Below, piece after piece: positions 1-10,721 of a stretch of 64,000 nt of DNA. Positions within the stretch are counted from its first letter, which is position 1. The number at the start of each line of letters is the position of its first letter. The notes below the pieces were generated by a model. It searched no databases and was not told the origin of the DNA. It saw nothing but the letters and a program-made list of their open reading frames with translations. The stretch comes from Alopecurus myosuroides (Eukaryota; Streptophyta; Magnoliopsida; Poales; Poaceae), in contig CM054059.1 in the NCBI GenBank assembly GCA_028641055.1, positions 46,450,477-46,514,476 on the forward strand, written 5' to 3'. The position numbers and the translations under genes are program-made.

Positions 1-660
1 ACGGTCCAGCCCCCATCGCATGCCGCCCGGCTGCCGGACCCGACCGCCTCCTCCCTCCTTGGCTCACCGCTACTCTACTGCCGCGCCGGGCCAGTGGCGG
101 CTCCCCGACCTGTCCCTCCACCGCGGCACTGCTGCACCGTCGGCGCTGGAGCCGAACCACCTCCTCCACACCATGGCCCGACCACTACTTCTCCCTAGCG
201 GCCATGTACAAGCCTACATCCCCTTTCCCGTCTCTAGTTTTGGTTTATCTGGTTTGATACGATTGCTATTTTTTTTTGACCGCCTGTTGCACTGTATTAG
301 TAGTAGGCTAGTACCTTGTAGCAGTCTAGCAGATCTAGTTTATTACGTATATTTTTTGTTTTATTTATAATGTAGATGAAGAACGGAGACCAGGGCTGCG
401 GCAGTAGCATATTCCGTCGCGGTAAAAAACTTCAAAAGCAAACAAGACAGATGCTACATCCAGACAGTTGCGCAATACATATCATGTTCAGGTCAAGAGC
501 AATGCAGAACCCGAAGCAACCCCAGTTGTACAAGATGATGAAGCAATTGATGAAAATGATGAATAAATGGAAGCAGTCAAAAAATGCTCATATGTTGCAT
601 CTAGAACAATTGTTTGCGTAAAATTATTATAGTTAGTAGTATAAAAAAAATGCTCATATG
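1..660. other. Unassigned sequence with a short direct repeat
   Basis: No gene or recognised element family is visible here. The first 250 bases are GC-rich, with proline-rich chance frames; the rest is AT-rich. A stretch of about 32 bases (aaaaaatgctcatatgttgc and onward through atctagaacaatt) at about 580-612 recurs at about 646-678, 66 bases further on. The region lies beyond the truncated end of the MULE transposase and may be MULE interior or an unrelated repeat. Confidence 0.4.
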
Positions 661-904
661 TTGCATCTAGAACAATTTTGTTTTTACCGTGAATACCCGG
701 CCACTAAATCCTGGAGCCGCCACTACTCCTAGTATCAGGCGGGTCAAATCCTGGCAAGTCACACAGCCAACAGGTTCATCCTCGACGACCGCTGTTCCAG
801 TTGCTAAATTTGCAGCTACTGCCTCTCCATGTACTGCTATCGCTGCTACTTGAGCTGTCCTCATGTCAACAACATGTCTCTGAGTGCACATATTAAGTCT
901 AGCA

Positions 905-1665
905 CGTATCAGATTGTACTTTTATTCTTGGTTCTGTTTGTAGAGTTTTTTGAATACATTCATCAGGTTTTTATTTCTGAACTGCGAGAAGAAATTAGCT
1001 CCCAGATGGCACATGCACCAACGAAACTGCAAGTCCTGCCATGGAGCTGGTTCATCAGGAATTGGGTTTTATAATGTCTTTATCGCACTGAGTATACATG
1101 CATGTCTGTCACGAAGGATGCACACATTTGACGTGTCCTTCGCAACCGCTATTTTCAGTTGCATGAAGAACCAAGTCAAACTGTCAATATTCTCGCTCTC
1201 CACGAAAGAAAATGCTAGCGGAACGACCAGATTGTTGTCTTCTGTACCGATGGCGGTCAGTATATTCCCCCTGTACTTGCATGTTAGAAATGTCCCATCG
1301 ACACAGATAACCGGCCGACGGTGGCAGAAAGCTTCGATGCAAACACCAAAAGAGAAAAACAGTCGATGCAACACCCTCACAGTTGGGAACTCAGGCATGA
1401 GAAAGTCTTGCATGTCGATATAGGTGCCTGGATTACGATCCTGGATTGTGTACATGAGCCTAACAATACAGTCAAATGCATCAAAGTACGAAACAAATCT
1501 GCTCTCAAGCGCCATGTGCTTAGCCCTCCAAGCCTTACCATATGAAATATGATACTGAAACTTCAGAAATACTTTACGCTGGATTGCCCTCACTTCCATT
1601 GCTTTTCTCTCCACTATCTTGGTGTAAAACAAGCAAGCAATAAACATGGATGAAAGGTTACCATG
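905..1665 (-). pseudogene. MULE (MuDR-type) transposase, catalytic segment, broken
   Basis: This is the catalytic part of a Mutator-like transposase, the enzyme that cuts and joins MULE ends in the nucleus. Reading from 1665 downward, a 192-residue open stretch contains a conserved block with VERKAMEVRAIQRKVF, then CVDGTFL with the presumed first catalytic Asp, then VVPLAFSFVESEN, then LRDRHACILSAIKTL with the presumed second Asp. A TAA stop follows at about 1070. The frame then continues without a shift through FRWCMCHLGANFFSQF to KLYKQNQE and stops again at about 910. The usual downstream part, with the third acidic residue and the SWIM zinc finger, is missing. The segment joins in frame to 2995-3256 once the solo LTR and one target-duplication copy are ignored, so it is the same gene. 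Confidence 0.88.
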
Positions 1666-2994
1666 TGTTGGAACGCGTAGAGGTAAATGAAAACTTTTCT
1701 ACGCGGTACTTCCAAGACCTAGCCGAGGTAGAAGGCCACGAGGATTACCACTAGACGCGCGGTTGCGCATTATCGATGAAGCGCGTCGATGCAGTGTAGT
1801 CCCATGATCCGATCCAGCCGATCCAATCCCGCGAACGTCAAAGTGCTGAACGTACAACACCTCTGCCGGTATCTACACGTACGAGGAGGAGCTCCGAAGG
1901 CGGACTGCTAGGTCCGGTGCGACGGCTGGACGGAGTGGGGCTAGGGTTCCCAACGCATGGGAGTGGAATCACGTGCCTGCTGGGCAACCTGCGCCCATCT
2001 TTATATAGCGGATGGTAATGGGCTTCACAACACTTGTGGCCCATTCCCTTCTGTGAGTCCGACTCACAAACTCATTCCATTTCCGGTTCGGGTCCAACCC
2101 GACCAATACGTTTGCTCCCGCTCTTAAGTGTGCGACCCTGCAGACTCATGGAGACTTGGACACGATTGGAGTCTGTCTCCCAATCGATCAATCGGTAGCG
2201 GCTCCTAGTAGAACGTGCCGACTCCCAAGTTCCATAGAGTCATGACGACATACCTTCCAATGTTACTTTCATCGTAGTACCTTTTGCCTCACGATATACC
2301 TTGTCGAATTATAGGAGATTTATCGTCATCCCTTAATAGCTCAACTCACTTCTCGGTCTATAATATATGATTCATCTGACTAACTCTTAGTCAACAGACT
2401 CAGTTAACACTTAACCGAGTTGCGCATGGCCATGCTTCCGGAATCATATCACTCGAGAGGGCCCAGAGAATAACTCTCCATTTGGAGGGGCAAAATCTCA
2501 TCTTGATTATCCACATCACGCAGCTTGCTTCTCATTCGACCCGAACTCTGCCTTTATAACTGCCTTGTCACGGAACAACGTTTGACAGAACCTAAGTCGG
2601 TGATCCACAACTCGGATTGTGCGACAACCTCAGGTCTAAGGATTACATTGATTGAGACATGCAAATGACGACTTACTCGTTGCATCTCAATATGGGTTAG
2701 TCCGACTTGCTAAACTTTTTAGCCAAGTCTGTGAACGTTGGAATAGCATCGCCATGCCCATGACAAGTGGAACCGAGTCATCAGCTAACACTCACATTAG
2801 TCTAGGGTGTGTGTCCAGCACAACCTTAATAACCAAGGACAATTTAGCATGAACAACATGAATACATAGTTCCACAATTGAATCACATATTCAATGACAT
2901 ATATCAGATGTTCAAAACAAGGACGACTTAATAGCTTTATGAATACATTGGGAATTACATCATACATGATTGCCTCTAGGGCATATTCCCAACA
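1666..2994 (-). mobile_element. Solo LTR of a Copia element (Angela/BARE-like end)
   Basis: A 1,329-bp solo LTR. On the minus strand it starts TGTTGGGAATATGCCCTAGA, the start known from Angela/BARE-type Triticeae Copia LTRs, and it ends TCCAACA, giving the inverted terminal pair TGTTGG/CCAACA. It is flanked by perfect 5-bp target duplications, ccatg at 1661-1665 and ccatg at 2995-2999. No primer site, gag or pol adjoins it, so the internal part and one LTR were lost by LTR-LTR recombination. A TATA-like GCTATATAAAG lies on the minus strand near 2000-2010. It interrupts the MULE transposase reading frame. The exact family is an inference. Confidence 0.92.
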
Positions 2995-3256
2995 CCATGA
3001 TCTTGAGGGATGCTTGTATTAACACACATGTGATGTACTAAGTCACTTATCACCCAATTAATATCATTTTTTGGGAGGTAACCATGCACCCTCCCGGGAT
3101 AATCGATTTTCTTGCATTCCATTTTCAAGTATTTCTGAATCGACACTTTGGTTCTCAAAAATCTCTGCGTAGACATTTCCCACTGAATGATTGCATCCTT
3201 CATAGCTTCTTTATTGGGATAAACTACACCCGTTGAAATATTGTTCTAGTGATACT
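2995..3256 (-). pseudogene. MULE transposase, middle segment
   Basis: This piece of the MULE transposase lies between two insertions. Its minus-strand translation runs from a region like STGVVYPNKEAMKDAIIQW through RVHGYLPKNDINW to NTSIPQDHG. This is the MuDR-type N-terminal DNA-binding domain that precedes the catalytic core in this family. A TAG stop lies near its upstream end, in the codon after EYH, where related proteins usually have Trp. Upstream it meets the end of an Athila-type LTR at 3257, and downstream the solo LTR at 2994. The frame is continuous with 905-1665 after the solo LTR is discounted. Confidence 0.85.
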
Positions 3257-3748
3257 TGATCTCTACGCACGCTTCTATTCTTGTAGACAGTGTTGGGTCT
3301 TCAAGTGCAGAGGTTTGTAGAACAGTAGCAAGTTTTCCTTAAGTGGATTACCCAAGGTTTATCAAACTCAGGGAGAAAGAGGTCAAAGGTATCCCTCTCA
3401 AGCAACCCTGCAATTACGATACAAGAAGTCTCTTGTGTCCATAACACACATAATACAATTCTCAGTTGTATAGGTGCACTAGTTCGGTGAAGAGAGAGTG
3501 AAATACAAGTATTATGGATGTGTATAAGTGATAATAGCAATCTGAAATAAAAATGGCAGCAAGAAAACATGTAGCAGAACAGGTTGTAAACGGTGTTCCA
3601 AAGCTTAGAAACAAGGCCTAGGGATCCTACTTTCACTAGTGGACACTTTCAACAATGATAACATAATTGAATGTATAAATATCTCTCTTCACTATGCTAC
3701 TCCAAACCACTCTCCGGTTGGATAACAAACACCAATTCATTGTGCAGA
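3257..3748 (-). mobile_element. 3' half of an Athila-type LTR, interrupted
   Basis: This is the 3' part of a minus-strand LTR that matches 59,800-60,261 of the element at the right end of the window, in inverted orientation. It ends GTAGAGATCA at 3257. The 5' part of the same LTR is at 10215-10721. Between them sits the truncated Tat-lineage element 3749-10214, and about 400 bp of LTR is missing, judged against 59,388-59,790. The outer flanks are atact (3252-3256) and ataca (10722-10726), a 4-of-5 target duplication. The LTR is inserted in the MULE transposase gene. Confidence 0.8.
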
Positions 3749-5411
3749 ATACGAAGCTCTGCTTCACGGCTTGCATATTGCAAAAGAAATAGGTGTCAAG
3801 CGCATCTTATGCTATGACGACTCAGATTTGGTACAGCACCAGCTCAACCAAACTTGGGATGCTAAAAGCCCTATAATGGCCGAATACCGGAGAACGGTGG
3901 ACGAGTTTGCCATATGTTTCTTTGGATTCGAAGTACTCCATGTTAAAAGGGAGGAAAACTGGAACGCGGATGCATTAGCTCGCATGGGATCAGAAAGGGT
4001 AAAAATCTTACCACCAGGTGTATTCGTCCAACATTTGTATGAACCATCGATAAAAGGTGGAGACGTTGATTATCCTCTGGCTTCCGAGTCAATTGAAGTC
4101 ATGCTCGTTAACCCCGATTGGACAATTCCATATTTAAACTTCTTAGTTGATCAGAAGTACCCGGATGGAGCAGACAAAGTCTTGCAAAGACAGATTCAGC
4201 GTCGATGCAAAGGATACACGGTAATCAACAATTGCCTGTATAAACGCAGTACTTCCGGAATTTTTCTGCGCTGTATTTCACCAGAAGAAGGATGAGAAAT
4301 CCTGCAAGAAATCCATGCCGGATATTGCGGACATCATGCTCAATCAAAAAGCATAGTCAAAAAAGCATTTCGCACCGGGTTTTTCTGGCTAACAGCCAAG
4401 GTAGACGCTGAGCACATAGTAAATACATGTGCAGGATGTCAGTATTACGCCAAGCAGACTAACATGCCAGCCCAAGCACTCAAAACTATCCCCATTACAT
4501 GGCCGTTTGCGGTCTGGGGGCTAGACATGATGGGACCATTCAAAACTGCACGAGGTGGACTAACACATCTACTCGTTGCAGTGGATAAATATACCAAGTG
4601 GGTGGAGGCCAAACCCATCAAAAAGCTTGACGGTGTAATTGCCAGAAATTTCGTCATTGACGTAGTCATGAGATACGGCGTTCCACACAGCATAACTGAC
4701 AACGGGACAAATTTCTCTATTGGAGAGTTGGCAAAATATTGCCGACAAATGGGAATTCGCCTAGATCTCGCATCTGTGGCACACCCGCAATCCAATGGTC
4801 GGGTTGAAAGAATGAATAGCTCAATCTTACAAGGAATATGCCCAAGACTCGAATCTCCTCTTCATAGAGCAGCTGGAGCATGGGTAGAAGAGTTACCTTC
4901 CGTGCTTTGGAGTATCCGAACAACACCAAATATGTCAAATGGGCAAACCCCGTTTTTCCTAGTTTATGGTGCGGAAGCAATTCTCCCAACGGACATGCTC
5001 CATGACAGCCCAAGAGTGCAGGATTTCGATGAATCAGATGCCGAAAACGCACGACAGGATGCCGTCGATCTCTTAAAAGAGGAACGAGAACTTGTGCTTC
5101 AAAGATCAGCCATCTACCAGCAAGGTTTACGACGTTATCATAGTTGGAAAATCAGGCATCGTTCTTTTAAAGAAGGTGACCTAGTGCTAAGATTGGTGCA
5201 GCAAAGAAAGCATAAACTGGCCCCAGTATGGGAAGGACCATTTGTCATCAGTAAAGCCATGAAGAATGGATCATATTATCTTGTAGACATTCGCGATACG
5301 GAAGATGATCCCGAGAATCCGAATCGCAAAAGAAAGAGAAAGATAGATGATGAACTAGGAGAGACAAAGAGGCCCTGGAGTATCCAGCAGTTACGTCCCT
5401 TCTATACTTAG
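3749..5411 (+). pseudogene. Tat-lineage Gypsy pol: RNase H end plus integrase
   Basis: This is the 3' end of a Ty3/Gypsy polyprotein. The open frame begins abruptly at 3749 inside an RNase H domain (region CAEYEALLHG), runs through VKREENWNADALARMGS, and meets a single in-frame TGA at 4293-4295 that looks like a CGA-to-TGA change. It then continues in the same frame through an HHCC zinc finger (HAGYCGHH, later TCAGCQ) and the integrase core: Asp in WGLDMMGPF, Asp in DNGTNFS, Glu in RVERMN. The C-terminal domain ends at PFYT with a stop at 5411. The 5' LTR, gag, protease and reverse transcriptase are absent. Apart from the TGA the integrase frame is intact. Assignment to Tat rests on the RNase H/integrase type and on the opposite-strand gene downstream. 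Confidence 0.87.
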
Positions 5412-6042
5412 TTCAATTTCTATGTAAACATCTTTGATATCATGAAATAAAGTTGTCGGAATTCTTATATCCATGTTTTTTACAAGTTTATTATAGTGCA
5501 AAACATGATTCCACATTATCTATTTCCCAATGATCTTACAAAATACTCAATGTTAACCCGAATTGTGCCTGCGTGCTCGGTGTTTAAAAACTGAATGATT
5601 TTCAGCCTACTAAAGGTTAAAGGAAACTCGGATTGTGCCTGCGTGCCCGAGTTTCATTCAAAAAGTTCCTTACTTTTCTCTAAGCGTTATCTGATTGTTT
5701 ATGTGCTGGGTCACTGGAGCTAGTAAGTAAAAATGATTTTAGTATGATCCATGTTTCCAAGTTTAAACTGATCGGTTTTACCCAGTAACTTGGCGTGAAG
5801 ATTAAATTACTACTGAGCCATTTCAAACGCTAAGGACAGTTAAAGCACACAAACCAGAGAACTTGGAAGATAAAGGAATATAAAACCCGGAAAACTTGCA
5901 AAGGATTTCATAAATATTAAACTGCAAAGGGCGGAGTACTTGTTTATACAAAAGAATAGAAGTATTAAAATATAAATTACATTGTAAAACTGCAGTAATG
6001 CTCCTATTTCCTATTTCCACCATCCAGGTCAAGAAGAATCCT
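5412..6042. other. Spacer between Tat pol and the opposite-strand gene
   Basis: AT-rich non-coding spacer in which the plus-strand pol and the minus-strand extra gene meet tail to tail. It contains the motif gattgtgcctgcgtgc twice (near 5563 and 5630, the first with one mismatch), each next to a Cys/Gly-poor direct repeat. The same spacer with the same motif is present inverted at about 56,510-57,110 in the second copy, so it belongs to the element. A poly(A)-signal-like aataaa follows pol at about 5446. Confidence 0.65.
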
Positions 6043-9000
6043 TCAGGCATCCGAGTCTTCGTCACTGCTGTCGTTCTCGGGGGCTTCGGGAATCTCCTCT
6101 TCTGGATAGGTGATGGAGATGTTCACCATAGAGGCGATCTTGGTGGCGTGACCCTTGATTTCTTCAAAGATAGTGGTCCGCTGGGTCTCGGAATATCCAA
6201 GGGGGATACCAGACGCCACGCGCCAAGATTTGGCACTGGGGTAATGCATACGCATAAGGCCCAAAGCCATGCGTGCACCACTCCGTGCTGCGGAGCGCAA
6301 GGTGGACTCCTTGGATTCCGCCACCTCCAGGATAGCTTCCGGAAGTTTTTCAACTTCCGAGAATTCCCCAGTTCTTGCGGGAAGGTACTTGTTGACCAGT
6401 TACATGCCTGCAGCTCTGATCGCAGTCCACACCTTCCCAAAAACTCGGATCTTTTCAATCCGAGTAAGATCTGGGTCATCTCCTGTTTTTTCAGGCAAAG
6501 AACCGAGGGGTTAGTGAAAATGCAGAGAAATAAGTTAAGACAAGAAAAATCCGGTAAAGGTTGATAACTTACCGAGGATCTTGTCCATCTCGGAGCCTTC
6601 CTCCAAGCGCAGGTTCAAGGCATTTTCCAAATCATGGATAGTGGCCTTGTCCTTGTCCGCTTGTTGAGAGGCCTTGGACTGAGCAATCCAAAGAGCCAGA
6701 TTATGGCCTCCAGATCCTTTCGAACCTTCATAAGCTCCTTATGAAGGTCCATGTTCTCCCGGCGGAGATTTTCGGCGTTGCCAGCATCTTCAGCAATTTG
6801 CTTGGCTTTCGCCAAAGCAGCTGGAAAGCAAGGAACAAAATTCCGAGTTAAGAAAACTCGGGAAAGTAATTAGAAAAAACTCTAGATAAAGAAACTTCAG
6901 AGAATTAAAACATACCTGTTGTTTCTGCCAGCTGCAGCTGAGTCGATGCTAGCTTTGTTTCTTTAACATCAATAACAGACATAAGGGTTTTAATCTCCTC
7001 ATGTTTGATGTTAAGCTTGTTGAAAACTTCCAAGTTTATTGTATCAGCTGTTTGCTGATACACGGAAATGAAAGTAGGACGCTTAAGTTAGAACAAGCGT
7101 GATAAGAAGCATTAAGCTGATAGCGTTCTTTCGACTTATTGCTTGGGGGATGGAGATATTACCTGGCTCATTTCCTGCAAACTCGACAAGGTTTTGTTGA
7201 ATTCCCTTACATATTCAGAAAAAAGAATTCCAATGTGATGGAGGCCGTCTTGCACGACCTGACGAGGTGAAAACACGAAATTATTTCGGACAATTAGCCC
7301 GCCTTGTGGCCAAGGACGGATTAGAGGAGCCGGAGCGAAGAACTTCTTGGCTTCCGGACGAATATATCCGAGATCATCAAACGGATCTTCCTTTACCTGG
7401 AAGTTCCTGTCAAAAGCGGGATTAGGTTCCTCCTCCCCAGACACTCATGGATGTCTACCCATCTCTGGTCCCGCCCTTTCCTTCGCATCCATGTTAGATA
7501 CAATAGGATGGCTGGACTGTTGAAATCGTATGCCCGGGTTCATGGTCTTCTCCTCCCTACCAAATGTAGCTTGAGAGGGAGAAGCTGCAACAGAAAACGG
7601 CTCTCCTTTGCTAGTAGCAGCTCTATGCTTCTTCAATTTCTTTGTCTTCGAAAGAACTGGAGCAAGGCTGCAAAGGAAAAAACCGAGAAGTAAAATATCT
7701 CAAAGAACCGGAAGGGAATGATAAGTAAAGAGTTCCACTTAAATACCCGGAGGCGGCGATGGGAATTCCGTCAAGATTTATTACTTCCTCGGGGGTCACT
7801 TCCCTCTTGCGTTTCCGGCCGCCATAAAAGTTGGCATGTATTTCGTCGAGTCCGGCATCGGATGCAAGATCAGTTCGCTTAAGTTCATTGAACTATGGAG
7901 AAGGCAAGGAACTCGATTAAGTCAGGAAAAGGAACTAGTTCGAGAAAAATCCAAATCAAGGAAAATAAAAATACCTTAGGAATTGGGTTCTCCTCGTCAT
8001 ATATTTGCAAACTTTCTCTGTATTGATCACGAGTAGCGACCAACTGGTTGACTCGTTTCTTGAAATCCCTTTTGGAGTATGCTTTTTCTGTCCCTCTCAT
8101 TTCGTCTTATGGCCCTTTGAATTCACAAAGGAGTCGGGAGCGGAAAGAGAGAGGTTGAATACGGCGGCCGAACCAACACAGGATAGTGTCGGTTCCGGTT
8201 AAGGGAGGATGAGAAGAGGTAAGCTTGGCTATACGCCGTTTTATCTTCATCAAGTCTTCCGGCAAATTTTGCACCGCCTCAAATGCCCAACTCTCTTGAG
8301 GAGTGGCGGCGGAATTAATAAATGGAGGAACCCCGTTTTCTTTCCCGGGAAACAGGACGTCTTGATGATAAAAGAAAGAACCCGTCCAAAACTTGACGGA
8401 TTCTGACGTTTTTATCTTCGGATACCAATCCTCCCTAAATCTCCAGAGAGTGAAAGATATGGTCCCGCATATGGGAAGAACGCCCTCTGTGGGATTGCGC
8501 TTCACTCCAAAGCAATACTGCCAAAAATCTAGTTTGGGCGCTATTCCTAAATACCCTTCGAAAAGGGCTTGGAAGCCGGCTAGGTAGAGTATGGAGTTTG
8601 GAGGAAGATTGTGTGGCCGAACACTGTAATGGTTGAGAACTTCTAAGAAAAAGGCGGAAGGCGGCAAACCCATGCCTCTCATAATATGGGAGGTAAGGAG
8701 AACGCGTTCCCCGTCTTTTGGCTTGGGCTCGGACTCGTCTTCCGGGTTCCGCCATTTTCCTTGCAGCAAAAGCCCCTCTTTCTCCATTGTCGAAAGGAGG
8801 GATGGCGGAATACTGCTGGCACTCCAGTTGCCGGCAGTTTCCGCCTCTTCTTCGGCTCCGGCGGCGGCGGACGCTGCGGCCTCCGCGGCCGCGAGCTCGT
8901 CTCCGACGAGCGCGATTTTTACCTCCACCGTCTCGGGCGCGAACGGTAGGGGAGGTGCGGACGAGGAACCCGCAAGATCCGCGGAGGCGAGAGAGATTCC

Positions 9001-9144
9001 CTCGCCCTCCGGGCCGCCCGTGGTCTTCATCGACTCGTCGCCGGAGGCACGCACGGGCGAATCCAGCCGCGGGTCCATCGTTTCGATTATCTCATCTATG
9101 TTCTTGGCGACGGCGCGGGCTGGGGAAGATGCCGGAGATGCCAT
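6043..9144 (-). pseudogene. Opposite-strand six-exon gene of the Tat element, copy 1
   Basis: This is a spliced gene carried antisense to pol, like the antisense gene 23 known from maize Grande. Exons, read downward: 9144-7975, 7892-7747, 7667-7163, 7054-6916, 6820-6573 and 6482-6043, every intron with GT and AG ends. Exon 1 starts MASPASSPARAVAKNIDE and has an Ala/Glu-rich low-complexity stretch. It then has the domain known as putative gypsy type transposon (Pfam Transposase_28 type), with HYSVRPHNLPPNSILYLAGF and LDFWQYCF. Exons 4-5 look coiled-coil. The last exon ends in an acidic tail (DSSDEDSDA). A TAA at about 8107, where copy 2 has GAA, truncates the protein, so it is called a pseudogene. 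Function is unknown, and nothing in it looks catalytic. Confidence 0.8.
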
Positions 9145-9275
9145 CGGGGGGCGGCGCTCGGTCGCTCCGGTGAGGTCCTGGGTGCGTTCGTGCGCTCGGG
9201 AAGGGCTCTGCGAGGGCTTGGCGCTGGGAGTGGTGCTGAGTGAGTGCGGAAGGTTTCCGAGGAGGACGAAGACGA

Positions 9276-9285
9276 CTATTTATAG
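9276..9285 (-). promoter_or_regulatory. TATA box of the opposite-strand gene, copy 1
   Basis: The minus strand reads CTATAAATAG, about 130 bases upstream of the ATG at 9144. The identical 10-mer stands upstream of the start codon in the second, inverted copy at 53,361-53,370. It lies outside the LTR, so the gene appears to have its own internal promoter. Transcription itself is inferred. Confidence 0.6.
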
Positions 9286-9671
9286 CCGAAATCTCGTCAT
9301 GATGCATGCTAACGGCTCTTTTGACCGTTGGATGATCAACGCGTGTCGCTCGCCGGAAATTCCGGGAAATGAAACGACGGGTGATTATTGCTATCGCCTC
9401 GTTTCCCGCGAGAATCTGTCAGAGATATGTTTCTGGGTTTCTAGGGAAATGAAACGTCCCTTACGTCAGCAAGATTAATACGCTGACATAGGAAGTTGCT
9501 TCACCGCGAAGATTCGTGGAAGAAAAGCCGGATTTCCTGGATTCCGAGTTTTGCGTTACAACATCACTTGTGGAGAAAAAGAAGAATCAAGACTGCATGC
9601 CGATATTTCTCGGAAAAGATGCATTTGGCGATAGACGGCGAAGCGGAGTCTTAATCCTTCTTGGGGGCTAC

Positions 9672-10214
9672 TGTCGGATATATACCGATTAGGGGTATAT
9701 CAGATGGTAGTCTAAAGTGCCGGATTACCCGGGTGGCCCAAATGGTAGTGGACTACGGTCCATTGGGCGGCCCAGTAAGCTGACGCACAGAAGCCGGATT
9801 CTAGAAGAACCCGGATCACGACCCACGTGATCTGGCTTGGAGTAGAAGGCGGATTCCTTACTTTCCAAGATAATAGTTACCGTAGTCTTCTAGGTTTCCT
9901 ACTATGTATGCCCTAATCCGGCTATTATATAAAGCCGGACGGGAGATATGATAGATAGACAAGAAGCTACAGGCTAACTCGCCGAGAGGTTGATCCTTGA
10001 CGAGCAGCTAATAGAACCTCACATTGTACTTTGTATTCACAGGATTTAGTCCTGAATAGTGAGATTGCAGGAGTAGGAACGCCGCATTACTGCGACGTAC
10101 CGAATCTGGGTAAAAACCCTGTGTCATTGTCCTTCGCACAACCACGTCCCCCCACGTCTCTATCAGTAGTCTCATGGCACCCCCGTCTATGAATTCTACT
10201 ACGATGTCTCGACA
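9672..10214 (+). repeat. 3' LTR of Tat element, copy 1
   Basis: A 543-bp LTR that starts TGTCGGATATATACC and ends CTCGACA, giving the inverted terminal pair TGTCG/CGACA. A polypurine tract (cttgggggctac) immediately precedes it at about 9660-9671, which fixes the plus orientation. The inverted copy at 52,427-52,970 has almost the same length (544 bp). A plant-type TATA region (ctattatataaagccgg) lies near 9920. The matching 5' LTR has been deleted together with most of the coding region. Confidence 0.88.
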
Positions 10215-10721
10215 GATGGAGATGGTGGTGGAGTCGATGGAGATGGATCCGGGGGCACTTTCCCGTCCGGCAGGGTGCCGGAACAGAGATTTTTGTCCCC
10301 CAAAAATTGTCGTCGGCGGCGGCGGAGCTACAGAGGTTTATGCATCGGGGGGTATATATGGGTGAAAGGGAGATGTCGGGGGGTGGCCAGGGGGCCCACA
10401 CCACATCCCGGAGCGGCCAGAGGGGGAACCGCGCCCCCCCCTATGGTGTGGTGGCTCCCGGGCACCCCTCCGGGACTCCGTGGACCCTCCGGAACTTCTA
10501 AGACTTCTGTCTTTTGAATTTTCCAATTCCGAGAATATTTCCAGAACAAATTTTCTGGAACTAAAAACAACAGAAAACAGGGAATTGGCTCTGTGGCATT
10601 TGGTCAATAGGTTAGTCCGGAAAATCGATAAAAATGACATAAAGTGTATCGCAAACATGTGGAAAACAATAAGAAAACAACATGGAACATTAGAAATTAA
10701 GGATACGTTTATGACGTATGA
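10215..10721 (-). mobile_element. 5' half of the Athila-type LTR that hosts the Tat element
   Basis: In minus orientation this matches 58,865-59,388 and the 3' LTR from 63,650. Shared pieces include TCATACGTCATAAACGTATC at the start and the conserved CGGAATTGGAAAATTC and GACTCCACC segments. Position 10214/10215 is the junction with the Tat LTR. The outer end at 10721 is followed by ataca, the partner of atact at 3252-3256. It splits the MULE gene between its Gly-His-Asp-Ser-Ala segment and the Tyr-His codons that resume at 3256. Confidence 0.8.

Noticed and set aside
8633..9478. Long Ser/Ala/Arg-rich plus-strand frames opposite the Tat extra gene
   Set aside because: They are shadows of GC-rich exon 1 of the minus-strand gene and match no family.
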